From assembly GCA_964553045.1 (NCBI GenBank), contig CAZKJG010000008.1:38895-102894 (forward strand): a stretch of DNA of 64,000 nucleotides. The letters run 5' to 3'. The translations under genes were made by a program, and so were the position numbers. This document shows positions 37,650 through 46,096 of this stretch, in pieces. Below the pieces are notes generated by a model. The model was given only the letters and a program-made list of their open reading frames with translations, made no database searches and had not been told where the DNA came from. How positions within the stretch are numbered: position 1 is the first letter of the stretch; the number at the start of each line of letters is the position of its first letter. The stretch comes from JAWLEP01 sp964553045. GTDB lineage: Bacteria; Fermentibacterota; Fermentibacteria; Fermentibacterales; JCC-6.

Positions 37650-39027
37650 CTTGAGCGGCGGCTCCGTGGTGCCCGTATTCGATACCCACTGTCATCTCGA
37701 ATACCCCGACCTTGCCGAACGCGCCGGGGAGGTGGTCCTGCGCGCCGGCGAGGCCGGCGTGAAAGGCATGCTCACGCTGGGCAGCACGGTCGAGAGCAGC
37801 CGGGCGGCCCTGAAGCTGGCGGGAAGGTTCGGCCCTGTGTACGCGGCCGCCGGCGTCCATCCCAACCAGACCGGGGACCTCGACCCTGCCGCCGAGCTGC
37901 CCTCCATCTACAGGATGCTGCTGGAGCCCGGCGTAATCGCTGTGGGGGAGACGGGCCTGGACCTGCACCATCGGCGGGTGCCCCTCGAGGTGCAGGCCGA
38001 ATGGCTGGCCGGGCACGCCGAGATGGCCTATGCGCTGAACCTTCCGCTGGTGGTTCACTCCCGGTCGGCCGAACGCCAGTGCCTGGAAGTGCTTCCCGAG
38101 TCGCCCCGCTTCCCGGTGGTGATGCACTGCTACACCGGGCCTGACCGGGTGGCCCTGGAGGGAGCGGAGCGGGGGTACTGGACAGGCTTCGCCGGGCCGG
38201 TGACCTTCAAGTCCAACCGCCGGCTGCGAGAGCTGGCCCGCCGCCTTCCCCCGAAGAGCCTGGTGGTGGAGACCGACTCCCCCTTCCTGGCCCCCAGTCC
38301 CCACCGGGGAGAGCGAAACGAGCCCGCCCTGGTGGTCCATACCGCGCGGGCGGCGGCGGAGGCCATGGACATGCCGGCGAAGAGGGCGCTGGGGGCGTTG
38401 TGGGACAACTCGCTGCGCCTTCTGGGGCTGGATGAGCACGCCAGGACCGATCCGCTGTACATACTGGGGGAGAACATCTACGTGAACGTAACCGGCCGCT
38501 GCGACAACGACTGCAGGTTCTGCGTCCGCAGGCAGACCCCCGGGCTGGGGGGATACCATCTGAGGCACCACGGCGAGTTCGAGGACGCCCGGCTGGAGAG
38601 GGCGGTGAAGCTGCTGGACCCCACCGGCTTCCGGGATGTGGTGTTCTGCGGATACGGCGAGCCCACCCTTCGTCCCGGGCTGGTGCGCCGCCTGGCGGAG
38701 ACGGTGCGCCGCCGCGGCGGGCGGACCCGTCTGAACACCAACGGGCTCTCCTCCGGCAGGATGCCCCGGGAGGGCATACTGCGCATGCTCTCGGCCTTCG
38801 ACACGGTCAGCGTGAGCCTGAACGCCGCCGACCGGGAGACCTACCGGCGCATATGCAGACCCCGGGACCCGCGGGCCTGGGAGCACCTCATGGGCTTCCT
38901 GGAGATCGCGCGGGAGTCCGCGGCGGAGGTTCGCCTGACGGCGGTGGCCGGCTCCGGGGCGGACATGGGCGACTGCGCCGCAGTGGCGGAGAGGCTGGGC
39001 TTTCCCTTCCGGAAGAGGGGAGGCTGA
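37639..39027 (+). CDS. TatD-family metallohydrolase fused to radical SAM domain
   Basis: Two-domain protein, 462 aa. The TatD part (about 10-265) has all metal ligands: HxH in FDTHCHLEYPD, Glu in AVGETGLDLHH, His in LVVHSRS, His in VMHCYTGPD and Asp in VVETDSPFLAP. The radical SAM part (about 275-462) has the CxxxCxxC cluster motif at Cys288, 292 and 295 in VTGRCDNDCRFCVRR, followed by VVFCGYGEPTLRPG and RLNTNGLSSG. A TatD-associated radical SAM family is known, both fused and adjacent; its substrate is not known. ATG at 37639 overlaps purA; TTG 37651 is an alternative. One-base overlap with rsmA. Confidence 0.9.
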   Translation: MSADLSGGSVVPVFDTHCHLEYPDLAERAGEVVLRAGEAGVKGMLTLGSTVESSRAALKLAGRFGPVYAAAGVHPNQTGDLDPAAELPSIYRMLLEPGVIAVGETGLDLHHRRVPLEVQAEWLAGHAEMAYALNLPLVVHSRSAERQCLEVLPESPRFPVVMHCYTGPDRVALEGAERGYWTGFAGPVTFKSNRRLRELARRLPPKSLVVETDSPFLAPSPHRGERNEPALVVHTARAAAEAMDMPAKRALGALWDNSLRLLGLDEHARTDPLYILGENIYVNVTGRCDNDCRFCVRRQTPGLGGYHLRHHGEFEDARLERAVKLLDPTGFRDVVFCGYGEPTLRPGLVRRLAETVRRRGGRTRLNTNGLSSGRMPREGILRMLSAFDTVSVSLNAADRETYRRICRPRDPRAWEHLMGFLEIARESAAEVRLTAVAGSGADMGDCAAVAERLGFPFRKRGG

Positions 39028-39842
39028 TGCGGGGCGCCGAGGTGAGAAAGACCCTGAGGGAGCTGGGGCTGCGCCCCAGCCGACGCTACGGGCAGAGCTT
39101 CCTTCTTCGGGAGAACCTTGCCCGCAGGATAGCCGACGAGGCCGGCCCGGGAAGCGTCCTGGAGGTAGGCCCGGGCCTGGGTGCGCTCACGAAGCACCTC
39201 TCCAGAAGGGCCGGGAGCCTCTGCTGTGTGGAGGTCTCGCCGGTTCTGGCCGACTACCTCCGGGAACGGGAGGACCTGGAAGACGTCGAGGTGGTCACCG
39301 GGGACTTCCTGAAGACGGCCCCGTCGAACCTGCCGGGGTACCCCTTCGACGCGCTGGCGGCCAACCTCCCCTACTCCATCTCCAGCCCGGCTCTGCTTAG
39401 GCTGAACGAGCCCTGCCTGGCTGGGGTCGGCAGGGCGGTGGTGATGCTGCAGCGGGAGGTGGCCAGGCGGGTGACCGCCGGCCCCGGATGCGGCGACTAC
39501 GGCAGGCTCGCGCTGGCCCTCTGGCCCCTTTTCGAGGCGGAGAGCCTCCTGGACGCGGAGCCCGGTGACTTTTATCCTCAGCCCGCTGTGCGGTCCCGCG
39601 TGCTTGTCCTCAGGCGGAGGGAAGTCCCGAGGGTGAATCCGGAGACGATGGAACGGTTCTCCTGGCTGGTTCGGGTGGGCTTCTCATCCCGCCGCAAGAC
39701 CCTCCTCAACAACCTCTCCGCGGCCATGGACCGCGAAGCTGCCGCCGCCCTCCTGGAGGACATGGGCCTGCCCCGCATGGCCCGGGCGGAGGAGCTGCCA
39801 CCCGAGGTGCTGGCGGCGATGGCCGAGAGGCTGAATACGTGA
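39027..39842 (+). CDS. rsmA: 16S rRNA dimethyladenosine transferase RsmA/KsgA
   Basis: SAM-dependent N6,N6-dimethyltransferase, 271 aa, modifying the two adenines in 16S helix 45. It has RPSRRYGQSFLLRENLARRI, motif I VLEVGPGLGALTKHL, GDFLKTAPSNL, and the catalytic NLPYSISSPALLRL. RSRVLVLRRRE and FSSRRKTLLNNLS at the C-terminus are canonical. The ATG at 39027 overlaps the preceding stop; a longer in-frame reading from 38853 lies in the radical SAM domain. Confidence 0.94.
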   Translation: MRGAEVRKTLRELGLRPSRRYGQSFLLRENLARRIADEAGPGSVLEVGPGLGALTKHLSRRAGSLCCVEVSPVLADYLREREDLEDVEVVTGDFLKTAPSNLPGYPFDALAANLPYSISSPALLRLNEPCLAGVGRAVVMLQREVARRVTAGPGCGDYGRLALALWPLFEAESLLDAEPGDFYPQPAVRSRVLVLRRREVPRVNPETMERFSWLVRVGFSSRRKTLLNNLSAAMDREAAAALLEDMGLPRMARAEELPPEVLAAMAERLNT

Positions 39843-41641
39843 TCCGGCGGCTGGCCATGCTCCTGCTCGTCTCGTCGGCGGCCCTGGCCGTGGACGTCAG
39901 CTACAACAACAACTACGACCAGTTCAAGCAGGAGAGCCGTCTGGACAACTCCTTCAGCTTCACCCAGAGGATATCCCGGAAGCTCCGTTTCACGGCCACC
40001 GCCGGCTTCAACGCCCGCAGGAACGACGACCTCGAGAAGTTCGATGACGGCAGGAGCGGCGAGGCCAGCATCAGCTATACCCCCGTTCCCGGCCTGGAGC
40101 TGAGCAGCATGATGGAGCAGTCCATGCTCAAGAACCAGCGGTACGGCGAGACCACCAGCGACGAGGACGCCGGCTCCGCCTCCGGCCAGATACGGTACTC
40201 CCCAGGCAGCTGGGTCAACATGACCGTGGAGCTGGGAAGCTACCGTCACGAGACCTGGGAGTCCAGCAGCGGCAGGACGACGCTCAACGAGGGCGCCCTG
40301 CGCAACGGGTCGGTGTCCGTGACCCGCAGACTGTTCGACCTTGTGAGCACCAACCTCAGCTACAGCAACAACCGGTCGCTGGGCTCGGAGCGCGACAACG
40401 GGACCGACCGCATAAGCGCCAGGATCAACTACGACCTGCCCCGGAGCTTCCGGGGGGCCAGCCTGGCCTTCAGAGCCGGAGGTGCCAGCAACTACGTGGA
40501 CTGGGACGACTCCTCCGCCACCGACCAGACCGGAGACTACAACTACTCCTCCACGCTGACGCTTCCCGCCCTCATGCCCTCGCTCTCGCTGAGCCTGGGC
40601 ACCACCTGGCGGAACGACTTCCGCCGGCTGGAGGTGGCCGGCCATCCCGACAGCCAGAGCGTGAACGACCGCGAGGGATGGGACCGCTCGGTGAACGGCT
40701 CCCTCCGCTGGAAGGCGGCCGAAGACCTGGAGCTCACCGCCGACATTTCGCGCAACATCGGCCGTGACGACCGGCTGCGCCAGGGCCCCGGGACCTTGCA
40801 GCTCTACGACATATGGAACGAGTCCGAGAAGAGACGGGTGAGATTCGTGCTCACCTACACGCCGGGAAACGCCAAGGTAGAGTTCCAGCGCAACGTGGAC
40901 CTGTACAGCTGGGACACCTTCGGAAAATGGTACAGCAACCTGGGCACCGAGTTCGAGGACAACAGCGACAAGGACGACCTCACGGAGGTGATCTCCCTCT
41001 ATTCCGAGGTGGAGCTGAACGAGGGCCTTGAGCTCAGGGCAACGGTGCAGGGCCAGCAGAGCGAGGTGGTCTTCCTCAAGGCCGAGCAGTCTGCGAACAG
41101 CTACACATCTTCCATCTACAGCTTCGAGCCCGGGTACACGGCTGCCCTGGGGTCCGGGTGGGAGATGGACCACGACGTGAAGCTCACCGCCGACTACACC
41201 ACCTACCTCTTCCCCGAATTCTCCCAGGACGACATACTCTTCCGAAGGCTCAACTCCGATTTCAGCCTGCAGACGGTGGGAACCGACTCCACCGTTCTGG
41301 GCATCTCCCACCGGTTGAACTTCCAGGACCAGGGGAACTACGTCGGAGGTGTGTTCTACCGAAGCGAGGAGAGCGTGGAGAACAGGATAACCTTCAACAC
41401 CGGCTTCCATCTCAGCAGGGGGGTGGGCGTGACTCCCAGCTACGGCTGGCAGTACAACTACCGCAACTACCCCGGCGGAACCATAGAGAGCACCTCCGAG
41501 CACCAGCACCACGTCGGCCTGCGGACCAGCCTCGACCTGAGGGGCGGCCGCCTCTCGCTGGCCCTCACCCGCACCTTCTACACCGAGGAGGATCGGGTGA
41601 GCGACTGGCGGGCCAACGTGAGCTTCAACTACATTCTGTGA
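39839..41641 (+). CDS. Predicted outer-membrane beta-barrel protein
   Basis: Exported protein of 600 aa with a short signal peptide (LAMLLLVSSAALAV) followed almost entirely by amphipathic beta-strands with short turns: LRFTATAGFNARRNDDLEKF, SISYTPVPGLELSSMMEQS, SVSVTRRLFDLVSTNLSYS and so on to the end VSFNYIL. No enzymatic motif is visible. The pattern fits a large barrel (roughly 20 or more strands). GTG start overlapping rsmA by 4 nt; a lipoprotein gene follows by 11 nt, so the two products may act together. Confidence 0.75.
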   Translation: MIRRLAMLLLVSSAALAVDVSYNNNYDQFKQESRLDNSFSFTQRISRKLRFTATAGFNARRNDDLEKFDDGRSGEASISYTPVPGLELSSMMEQSMLKNQRYGETTSDEDAGSASGQIRYSPGSWVNMTVELGSYRHETWESSSGRTTLNEGALRNGSVSVTRRLFDLVSTNLSYSNNRSLGSERDNGTDRISARINYDLPRSFRGASLAFRAGGASNYVDWDDSSATDQTGDYNYSSTLTLPALMPSLSLSLGTTWRNDFRRLEVAGHPDSQSVNDREGWDRSVNGSLRWKAAEDLELTADISRNIGRDDRLRQGPGTLQLYDIWNESEKRRVRFVLTYTPGNAKVEFQRNVDLYSWDTFGKWYSNLGTEFEDNSDKDDLTEVISLYSEVELNEGLELRATVQGQQSEVVFLKAEQSANSYTSSIYSFEPGYTAALGSGWEMDHDVKLTADYTTYLFPEFSQDDILFRRLNSDFSLQTVGTDSTVLGISHRLNFQDQGNYVGGVFYRSEESVENRITFNTGFHLSRGVGVTPSYGWQYNYRNYPGGTIESTSEHQHHVGLRTSLDLRGGRLSLALTRTFYTEEDRVSDWRANVSFNYIL

Positions 41642-41652
41642 GGGGGCAGGCG

Positions 41653-42267
41653 ATGAGCGGAAGAAAGGCGGCCGCAGCACTGGCGGCCCTCGTCCTGGCG
41701 GCGGGTTGCTCCATATTCGAGCCCCGGGACCCGGAGGATCCGGACCCCTCGACCGGCTGGCAGCAGCCCTACACCTACACCACCGTGATCGTCAACCTGG
41801 AGAACGTGCTGGAGGATCTCTCCGCCGACTACTACATGCTCTGCTTCGACACCTCCTTCGTCTTCGTGGCCGACGAGCAGGATACCTCCCAGTACAGCTG
41901 GAACTTCCAGGGCTGGGACTACATCCAGGAGCAGAATGCCATCAGCCTGATCATCGGCGAGGCCCAGGCCGATACCACCATGCCGCCGGAGAGCATCGCC
42001 AGCGTCAGCCTCTTCGAGCCTCCCGACCTTCCCGATCCCGTCGACTACGAGGACAGCATAGAGATCTACCGGCAGTACGAGATAGCCTTCGAGTCCAGCT
42101 CGCTTCCCCCGGCCCGGGGCCTGGCCTACCTGAACCTGGGCAAGCCCGCGGGCACCTCCGGCCTGTGGTCTATCTACAGGTGGGAGGACAACCGGCTGGA
42201 GGACCACGGCCCCGACGACAATACCTGGGGCGTATTCAAGGGCTTCTACCTCTTCACCAAGCGTTGA
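41653..42267 (+). CDS. Predicted lipoprotein, function unknown
   Basis: Lipoprotein of 204 aa with a clear lipobox (VLAAGC, Cys19). The mature part starts SIFEPRDPEDPDPSTGW and is rich in aromatic and acidic residues (TYTTVIVNLENVLEDLSADY; WSIYRWEDNRLEDHG; TWGVFKGFYLFTKR). The family is not recognised; the WSIYRWEDN pattern resembles lipocalin/SnoaL-like cup folds only loosely. ATG at 41653. Encoded directly after the 600-aa barrel and overlapping the next gene by 4 nt. Confidence 0.75.
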   Translation: MSGRKAAAALAALVLAAGCSIFEPRDPEDPDPSTGWQQPYTYTTVIVNLENVLEDLSADYYMLCFDTSFVFVADEQDTSQYSWNFQGWDYIQEQNAISLIIGEAQADTTMPPESIASVSLFEPPDLPDPVDYEDSIEIYRQYEIAFESSSLPPARGLAYLNLGKPAGTSGLWSIYRWEDNRLEDHGPDDNTWGVFKGFYLFTKR

Positions 42268-42965
42268 CGAACCCCGCCGGCACCGAGAGAGCGGTCCTGC
42301 CCGGCGGCGCGGAGGTCCTGCACGATCCCGGCGCGAGGGTCACCACGGATACGCTGCTTCTAGGCCTGTGGGCGGATCCGCCGGAGGGGGCCGTCGTATG
42401 CGAGCTGGGTTGCGGCAGCGCCGCATCGTCGGTGGTGGCCGCGCTCCGCGCCCCGGGCCGGTTCTGGCTGGGTGTGGACGTGGATTCCTCCCGGCTGCGG
42501 CTGGCGCGGCGCAACCTGGCGGGCCCGGAGGGGGCCCGGGCCGCCCTGCTGTGCTGCGACGTCCTGCGTCTTCCCTCGGTCCTTCATCGGGAATGCGCCG
42601 ACATGGTCATGATGAACCCGCCCTACCACGAAGCCGGACGGGGCAGATCCAGCCCCTGCCCCTCCAGGGAGCTGGCCCGGCGGTCGGGGACGCTGGCGCT
42701 GCCGGCCTTCGTGAGGGCCGCCGCGCACCTCCTGCGGCCCGGCGGAAGGCTGGTGTGCGTCTGCGGCGCCCGGGCCCTCACCAGGCTGTTGCTGGCCTGC
42801 CGGGCCCACGGCCTGTGGCCGGGAAGGCTCCAGCCGGTGGGCCCCGCGGGGAAGCCGGCCTCGCTGGTGCTGATGGAGGCCTTCCCGGAAAGCCGCGACC
42901 CGGCGCTGCTTCCCCAGGCCGCCGGGAGGGAGCTGGTCAGTCTTCTTCTGAAGCGGGGGAGCTGA
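42264..42965 (+). CDS. SAM-dependent N6-adenine-type methyltransferase
   Basis: Class I methyltransferase, 233 aa. The SAM motif I is CELGCGSAASSVVAAL (about 39-54) and the catalytic NPPY is in MVMMNPPYHEAGRG (about 115-128), followed by LLRPGGRLVCVCGA. This pattern, with the N-terminal TTDTLLLGLWAD, resembles TrmN6 (tRNA1Val A37 methyltransferase, YfiC) and related enzymes. It begins with TTG at 42264 overlapping the preceding lipoprotein stop (moderately certain). Its 3' end overlaps the convergent gene by about 29 nt. Confidence 0.8.
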   Translation: MTNPAGTERAVLPGGAEVLHDPGARVTTDTLLLGLWADPPEGAVVCELGCGSAASSVVAALRAPGRFWLGVDVDSSRLRLARRNLAGPEGARAALLCCDVLRLPSVLHRECADMVMMNPPYHEAGRGRSSPCPSRELARRSGTLALPAFVRAAAHLLRPGGRLVCVCGARALTRLLLACRAHGLWPGRLQPVGPAGKPASLVLMEAFPESRDPALLPQAAGRELVSLLLKRGS

Positions 42966-43386
42966 TCCTGGGCCGGTGAAAGAGGGCGGCGGCGTATCCG
43001 GCCGAGTCGGCTTCATCGGCCTGATGAAGGGTCATCAGCAGGTGGTAGTCGCCCGCCTCGCCGGGGTAGATGCTCAGGGTCGCGTGATCGCCCTCCGCCA
43101 TCTCGGCCATCTCTCCGGTGGGGTCCTTCACCCAGAACTCCACCAGGTTGAACAGCGAGTTGGTCCAGATGTACATGTGGTAGGAGTAGGCGGTGTCCAG
43201 GGTTACGGTCACCCCCACCGTGTCGCCGGGGCCCATGGTCCCGGAGACGGTCTCACCCACCATCTCCTCCCCCATGGCCACCAGCCTGTCCGTGGTGATG
43301 CCCAGTCTCTTGAGCGCACTCTCCTCCAGGCCGGATGCCGGCGCGACGGCGAACAGACACCAGGCAAGCACGGCCGCTGTGCGCAT
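42937..43386 (-). CDS. Small secreted protein, function unknown
   Basis: Exported protein of 149 aa: signal peptide TAAVLAWCLFAVAPASG, then EESALKRLGITTDRLVAMGE. The region TVGVTVTLDTAYSYHMYIWT and LSIYPGEAGDYHLLMTLHQA looks like a beta-sandwich of the pre-peptidase/PPC type. ATG at 43386 has a good GGGAGGT 5 nt upstream; the GTG at 43392 is less well placed. The family is not recognised. Tail-to-tail with the methyltransferase gene. Confidence 0.7.
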   Translation of the reverse strand: MRTAAVLAWCLFAVAPASGLEESALKRLGITTDRLVAMGEEMVGETVSGTMGPGDTVGVTVTLDTAYSYHMYIWTNSLFNLVEFWVKDPTGEMAEMAEGDHATLSIYPGEAGDYHLLMTLHQADEADSAGYAAALFHRPRISSPASEED

Positions 43387-43597
43387 ATACACCTCCCACG
43401 GTTTCTACGCCTGCCCAGCGCCGCGGTTCCTGCCCCTCCGGGCCGGACCACCCTGTAAACTGCAACATCGTCCTCCGCCGCGCCACCGGGCCCTGTCCGG
43501 CCGGGTGCGAAATCGGGAGGCCATCCCTTATAGTAAAGGCCGAAGAAGGCTTGATTGCTCCCGAGCAGCGGCCCGCCCGGCCCCTGCTGGCTGAACG
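43387..43597. promoter_or_regulatory. Divergent intergenic region with candidate -10 box
   Basis: A 211-bp stretch between the minus-strand secreted protein and the plus-strand rmlD-like gene. On the plus strand TATAGT (43529-43534, 5 of 6) is a good -10, but the sequence 17 bp upstream (TGCGAA) is a poor -35. No convincing minus-strand promoter was found. No RNA gene or repeat was seen. Confidence 0.4.
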
Positions 43598-44410
43598 GTG
43601 GTCGATATGTCCGGCAGGGTACTGGTTACCGGAGGCGACGGTACCCTCGGCAGAGCCCTGGGAGACCTCCTTGGAGACAGGGCGGTCCTGCTGGACCTGC
43701 CCGAGCTGGACATCACCGACCCCCCCGGGGTGAGAAGGGTGGTTGGCGCGCTGGCCCCGGAGACCATCGTCAACTGCGCCGCCCTGACCGATGTTGACCT
43801 GTGCCAGCGGCGGCCCGATCTGGCCATGAGCGTCCACCGTGATGGGGTGGCCAATCTGGCGGCCACGGGTGTCAGGCTGCTCACCATCTCCTCGGACCAC
43901 GTCTTCGGCGGTACGGGCCCCGAGGCCTACGTAGAGTCCTCGTCCCCGGACCCGGTGAACGAGTACGGCCGCTCGAAGCTGGCGGGAGAGGGGGTGGCCC
44001 TGGACGCTGGAGGAACGGTAGTGAGAACCTCGTGGCTCTTCGGGGGCGCAAGCGGACTGGTTCCGTTCTTCCACAGGCGGCTGCGGACGGGCAGGGAAGT
44101 AGGTGCCGTATCGGACCAGCGGGCCTGCGCCACCTGGGCCGCGGACCTCGCACGGGGAATAGTGGAACTCCTGAAAGAAGGGGTCGGCGGCGTGGTGCAC
44201 ATGGCCAACAGCGGTCCGGTCACTCCTCTGGAGATGGCGCGGCTTCTGAAGGCGCTATGCGGGCGGGGAAGAGTCCGCGAGGTGCGCTGGGCCGACCTGG
44301 AGCTGGACGCCCCCCGGCCCAGGTGGTCGGTTCTGGACTCCGAGCGGGGACGGATGCTCCGGCCCCTGGAGGAGGCGATAAGGGGATGGAGGACGATGGA
44401 TGGACGCTGA
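43598..44410 (+). CDS. RmlD-like sugar-nucleotide reductase
   Basis: NAD(P)H-dependent short-chain reductase of the RmlD (dTDP-4-dehydrorhamnose reductase) substrate-binding family, 270 aa. It has the N-terminal VLVTGGDGTLGRAL nucleotide loop, VNCAALTDVDLCQRRPDLAM, catalytic ISSDHVFGG with YGRSK (the YxxxK pair), VVRTSWLFGG, and DQRACATWAADLARG. The usual DFVFDG is DHVFGG here. rmlA, B and C are not adjacent, so the real substrate is uncertain. GTG 43598 or ATG 43607 could be the start. Overlaps gmhA by 11 nt. Confidence 0.85.
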   Translation: MVDMSGRVLVTGGDGTLGRALGDLLGDRAVLLDLPELDITDPPGVRRVVGALAPETIVNCAALTDVDLCQRRPDLAMSVHRDGVANLAATGVRLLTISSDHVFGGTGPEAYVESSSPDPVNEYGRSKLAGEGVALDAGGTVVRTSWLFGGASGLVPFFHRRLRTGREVGAVSDQRACATWAADLARGIVELLKEGVGGVVHMANSGPVTPLEMARLLKALCGRGRVREVRWADLELDAPRPRWSVLDSERGRMLRPLEEAIRGWRTMDGR

Positions 44411-44981
44411 AGAGATCGGCAGTACGGCCAGGGCTTACGTGGAGGCGGCCGGGGCCGCATTTCAGGGTATCGATACGGAGGACCTGGAGAGGGCCGTGGA
44501 GGTCTGCTGGAGATCCCTGGCCTCCGGGGGCAGGCTCCTGGTCTGCGGAAACGGCGGAAGCGCAGCCGATTCGCAGCACCTGGCTGCGGAGCTGGTCGGC
44601 CGCTTCAGGCTGGAGAGGCGGGGCATGCCGGCCGTATCCCTGTCCGCCGACACCGCGGTGCTTACGGCCCTGGCCAACGACTACGGCTACGAGAGGGTCT
44701 TCGCCCGCCAGGTGGAGGCGCTGGGAAGGCCGGGGGACGTACTGCTGGCCATCTCCACCAGCGGCAGATCGGACAACGTTATCGGGGCCGCCGAATGTGC
44801 TTCCAGGACGGGTATGGAGGTTGTGGGCCTGACCGGATCCGACCCCGGACCCCTGGGGGCCCGCTGCGACGTCGTGGTCCGGGCGCCTTCCCCGGTCACC
44901 AGCCACGCGCAGGAGTGCATGCTGGTGCTCGAGCACGCGTTGTGCCACTGCCTGGAGTCCAGGCTGGAGGCGCATGGCTAG
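44400..44981 (+). CDS. gmhA: Sedoheptulose-7-phosphate isomerase-like protein (SIS domain)
   Basis: SIS-domain sugar isomerase, 193 aa, matching GmhA, which makes D-glycero-D-manno-heptose 7-phosphate for the LPS inner core. Motifs: LVCGNGGSAADSQHLAAELV (with the His and Glu of the active site), GMPAVSLSADTAVLTALAND and AISTSGRSDNVIGA. Its neighbours, an RmlD-like reductase and a flippase-like membrane protein, support a role in surface polysaccharide. Overlaps both by 8-11 nt. Confidence 0.88.
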   Translation: MDAEEIGSTARAYVEAAGAAFQGIDTEDLERAVEVCWRSLASGGRLLVCGNGGSAADSQHLAAELVGRFRLERRGMPAVSLSADTAVLTALANDYGYERVFARQVEALGRPGDVLLAISTSGRSDNVIGAAECASRTGMEVVGLTGSDPGPLGARCDVVVRAPSPVTSHAQECMLVLEHALCHCLESRLEAHG

Positions 44982-46014
44982 AAGGGGAGGAACCGGGCTG
45001 GTCCTCAGGGCGGTCCTGGGTCTGGCCATCGCCGGGGCCACGCTCTGGCTGACCTACCGCCGGACGGACCTCGACGCCCTCGGCGGGGCGCTGGCGCAGT
45101 CGGACTGGCCCTGGCTGGCCGCCGTGCTTCCCCTCCTGGCCCTGAGCTACGTTCTGCGCATAGTGCGCTGGCGCATACTGCTCACCCCGGTGGGGAGGGT
45201 CAGCTTTCGGGCGGCCATCGCCCCGCTCCTCAGCGGGTTCATGATCAACTCCATACTGCCCGGACGGGTGGGCGAGGTGGCCAGGGCCCTGCTCCTCTCA
45301 CGGAAGACGGGCGTCCCCCGGGCCTCCTCCATGGCCACCGTGGTGCTGGCCCGCCTGTTCGACGGGCTCACCCTGACGGCCTTCACGCTGCTGGTGCTCC
45401 TCTGCAGGTGGGACTCCTTCTCCCCCGGGGTGCGAATGGGCCTGGCCGGGGCCGGGTTCATGTACCTGGCAGTGCTGGCGGTGCTGGTGGCTCTTCGAGT
45501 GTGGCACGAGCGGGCGGCCGCGGCAGTGGCCCGTCCCTTCCGCCTCCTCTCCTCCGGCCTGGCGGGCAGGGTGGAGTCCGTGCTGGTCTCTTTCTCCGAG
45601 GGGCTTGCGGTGCTGCGCAGCGGCCGGGAGGTCGTGCAGGTATCGCTCATCTCGGCCGGCGTCTGGCTGTCCCTGGCGGTGTCCACCGTTCCCGCGCTGC
45701 TCGCCCTGAGGATGGAGGTCGACCCGCTGCTCCCCTTCCTCATACTGGTCCTGGCCGCCTTTGGAATGCTCATACCCACACCGGCGGGAACCGGTACGAT
45801 CCACTACGCCCTGGGCGTTCTGCTGCCCGCCATAGCCGCCGTACCGGAAACCAGGGCGAAGCTCCTTGCCATCGTATTCCACGCCAGTCAGTTCCTTCCG
45901 ATCATCGTGGCAGGGCTGGCGGCCGCCGCCGCCGAGGGCCTGGGCGCCGGCGAGATCGGAAGGTACGCCGGGGAGACCGGGGACGACGTGACGTTGACGG
46001 ATCCCTCGAATTAG
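44974..46014 (+). CDS. Flippase-like membrane protein (UPF0104/AglD2 family)
   Basis: Polytopic inner-membrane protein, 346 aa, with about eight predicted helices. It belongs to the lysylphosphatidylglycerol-synthase-TM/UPF0104 family: FLSYVLRIVRWR-like LSYVLRIVRWRILLTP, MINSILPGRVGEVARALLLS, RLFDGLTLTAFTLLVLL, and PTPAGTGTIHYALGVLL. Relatives are thought to move lipid-linked substrates, but activity is rarely shown. The stop codon lies inside an AT-rich palindrome that also carries the promoter for the Fe-S cluster genes that follow. Confidence 0.82.
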   Translation: MARRGGTGLVLRAVLGLAIAGATLWLTYRRTDLDALGGALAQSDWPWLAAVLPLLALSYVLRIVRWRILLTPVGRVSFRAAIAPLLSGFMINSILPGRVGEVARALLLSRKTGVPRASSMATVVLARLFDGLTLTAFTLLVLLCRWDSFSPGVRMGLAGAGFMYLAVLAVLVALRVWHERAAAAVARPFRLLSSGLAGRVESVLVSFSEGLAVLRSGREVVQVSLISAGVWLSLAVSTVPALLALRMEVDPLLPFLILVLAAFGMLIPTPAGTGTIHYALGVLLPAIAAVPETRAKLLAIVFHASQFLPIIVAGLAAAAAEGLGAGEIGRYAGETGDDVTLTDPSN

Positions 46015-46028
46015 TTATACCTAACTAA
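45994..46028 (+). promoter_or_regulatory. Promoter with 18-bp operator-like palindrome upstream of the Fe-S ATPase cluster
   Basis: TTGACG (45994-45999, 5 of 6) and TATACC (46016-46021, 4 of 6) are 16 bp apart. The -10 sits within a perfect inverted repeat, TTAGTTA-TACC-TAACTAA (46011-46028). In this GC-rich genome an 18-bp AT-rich palindrome exactly over a -10 is a strong operator candidate. It resembles, with one position fewer, the TTAGG...CCTAA boxes bound by DtxR/IdeR/MntR metal-sensing repressors. The regulator is not in this window. Confidence 0.6.
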
Positions 46029-46096
46029 GCCATTGTGGCCCGGAACCCTCCCGGCCCGCGTGCGTTTCCGTACGCAAGACGCCGGTTTCCAATGGA

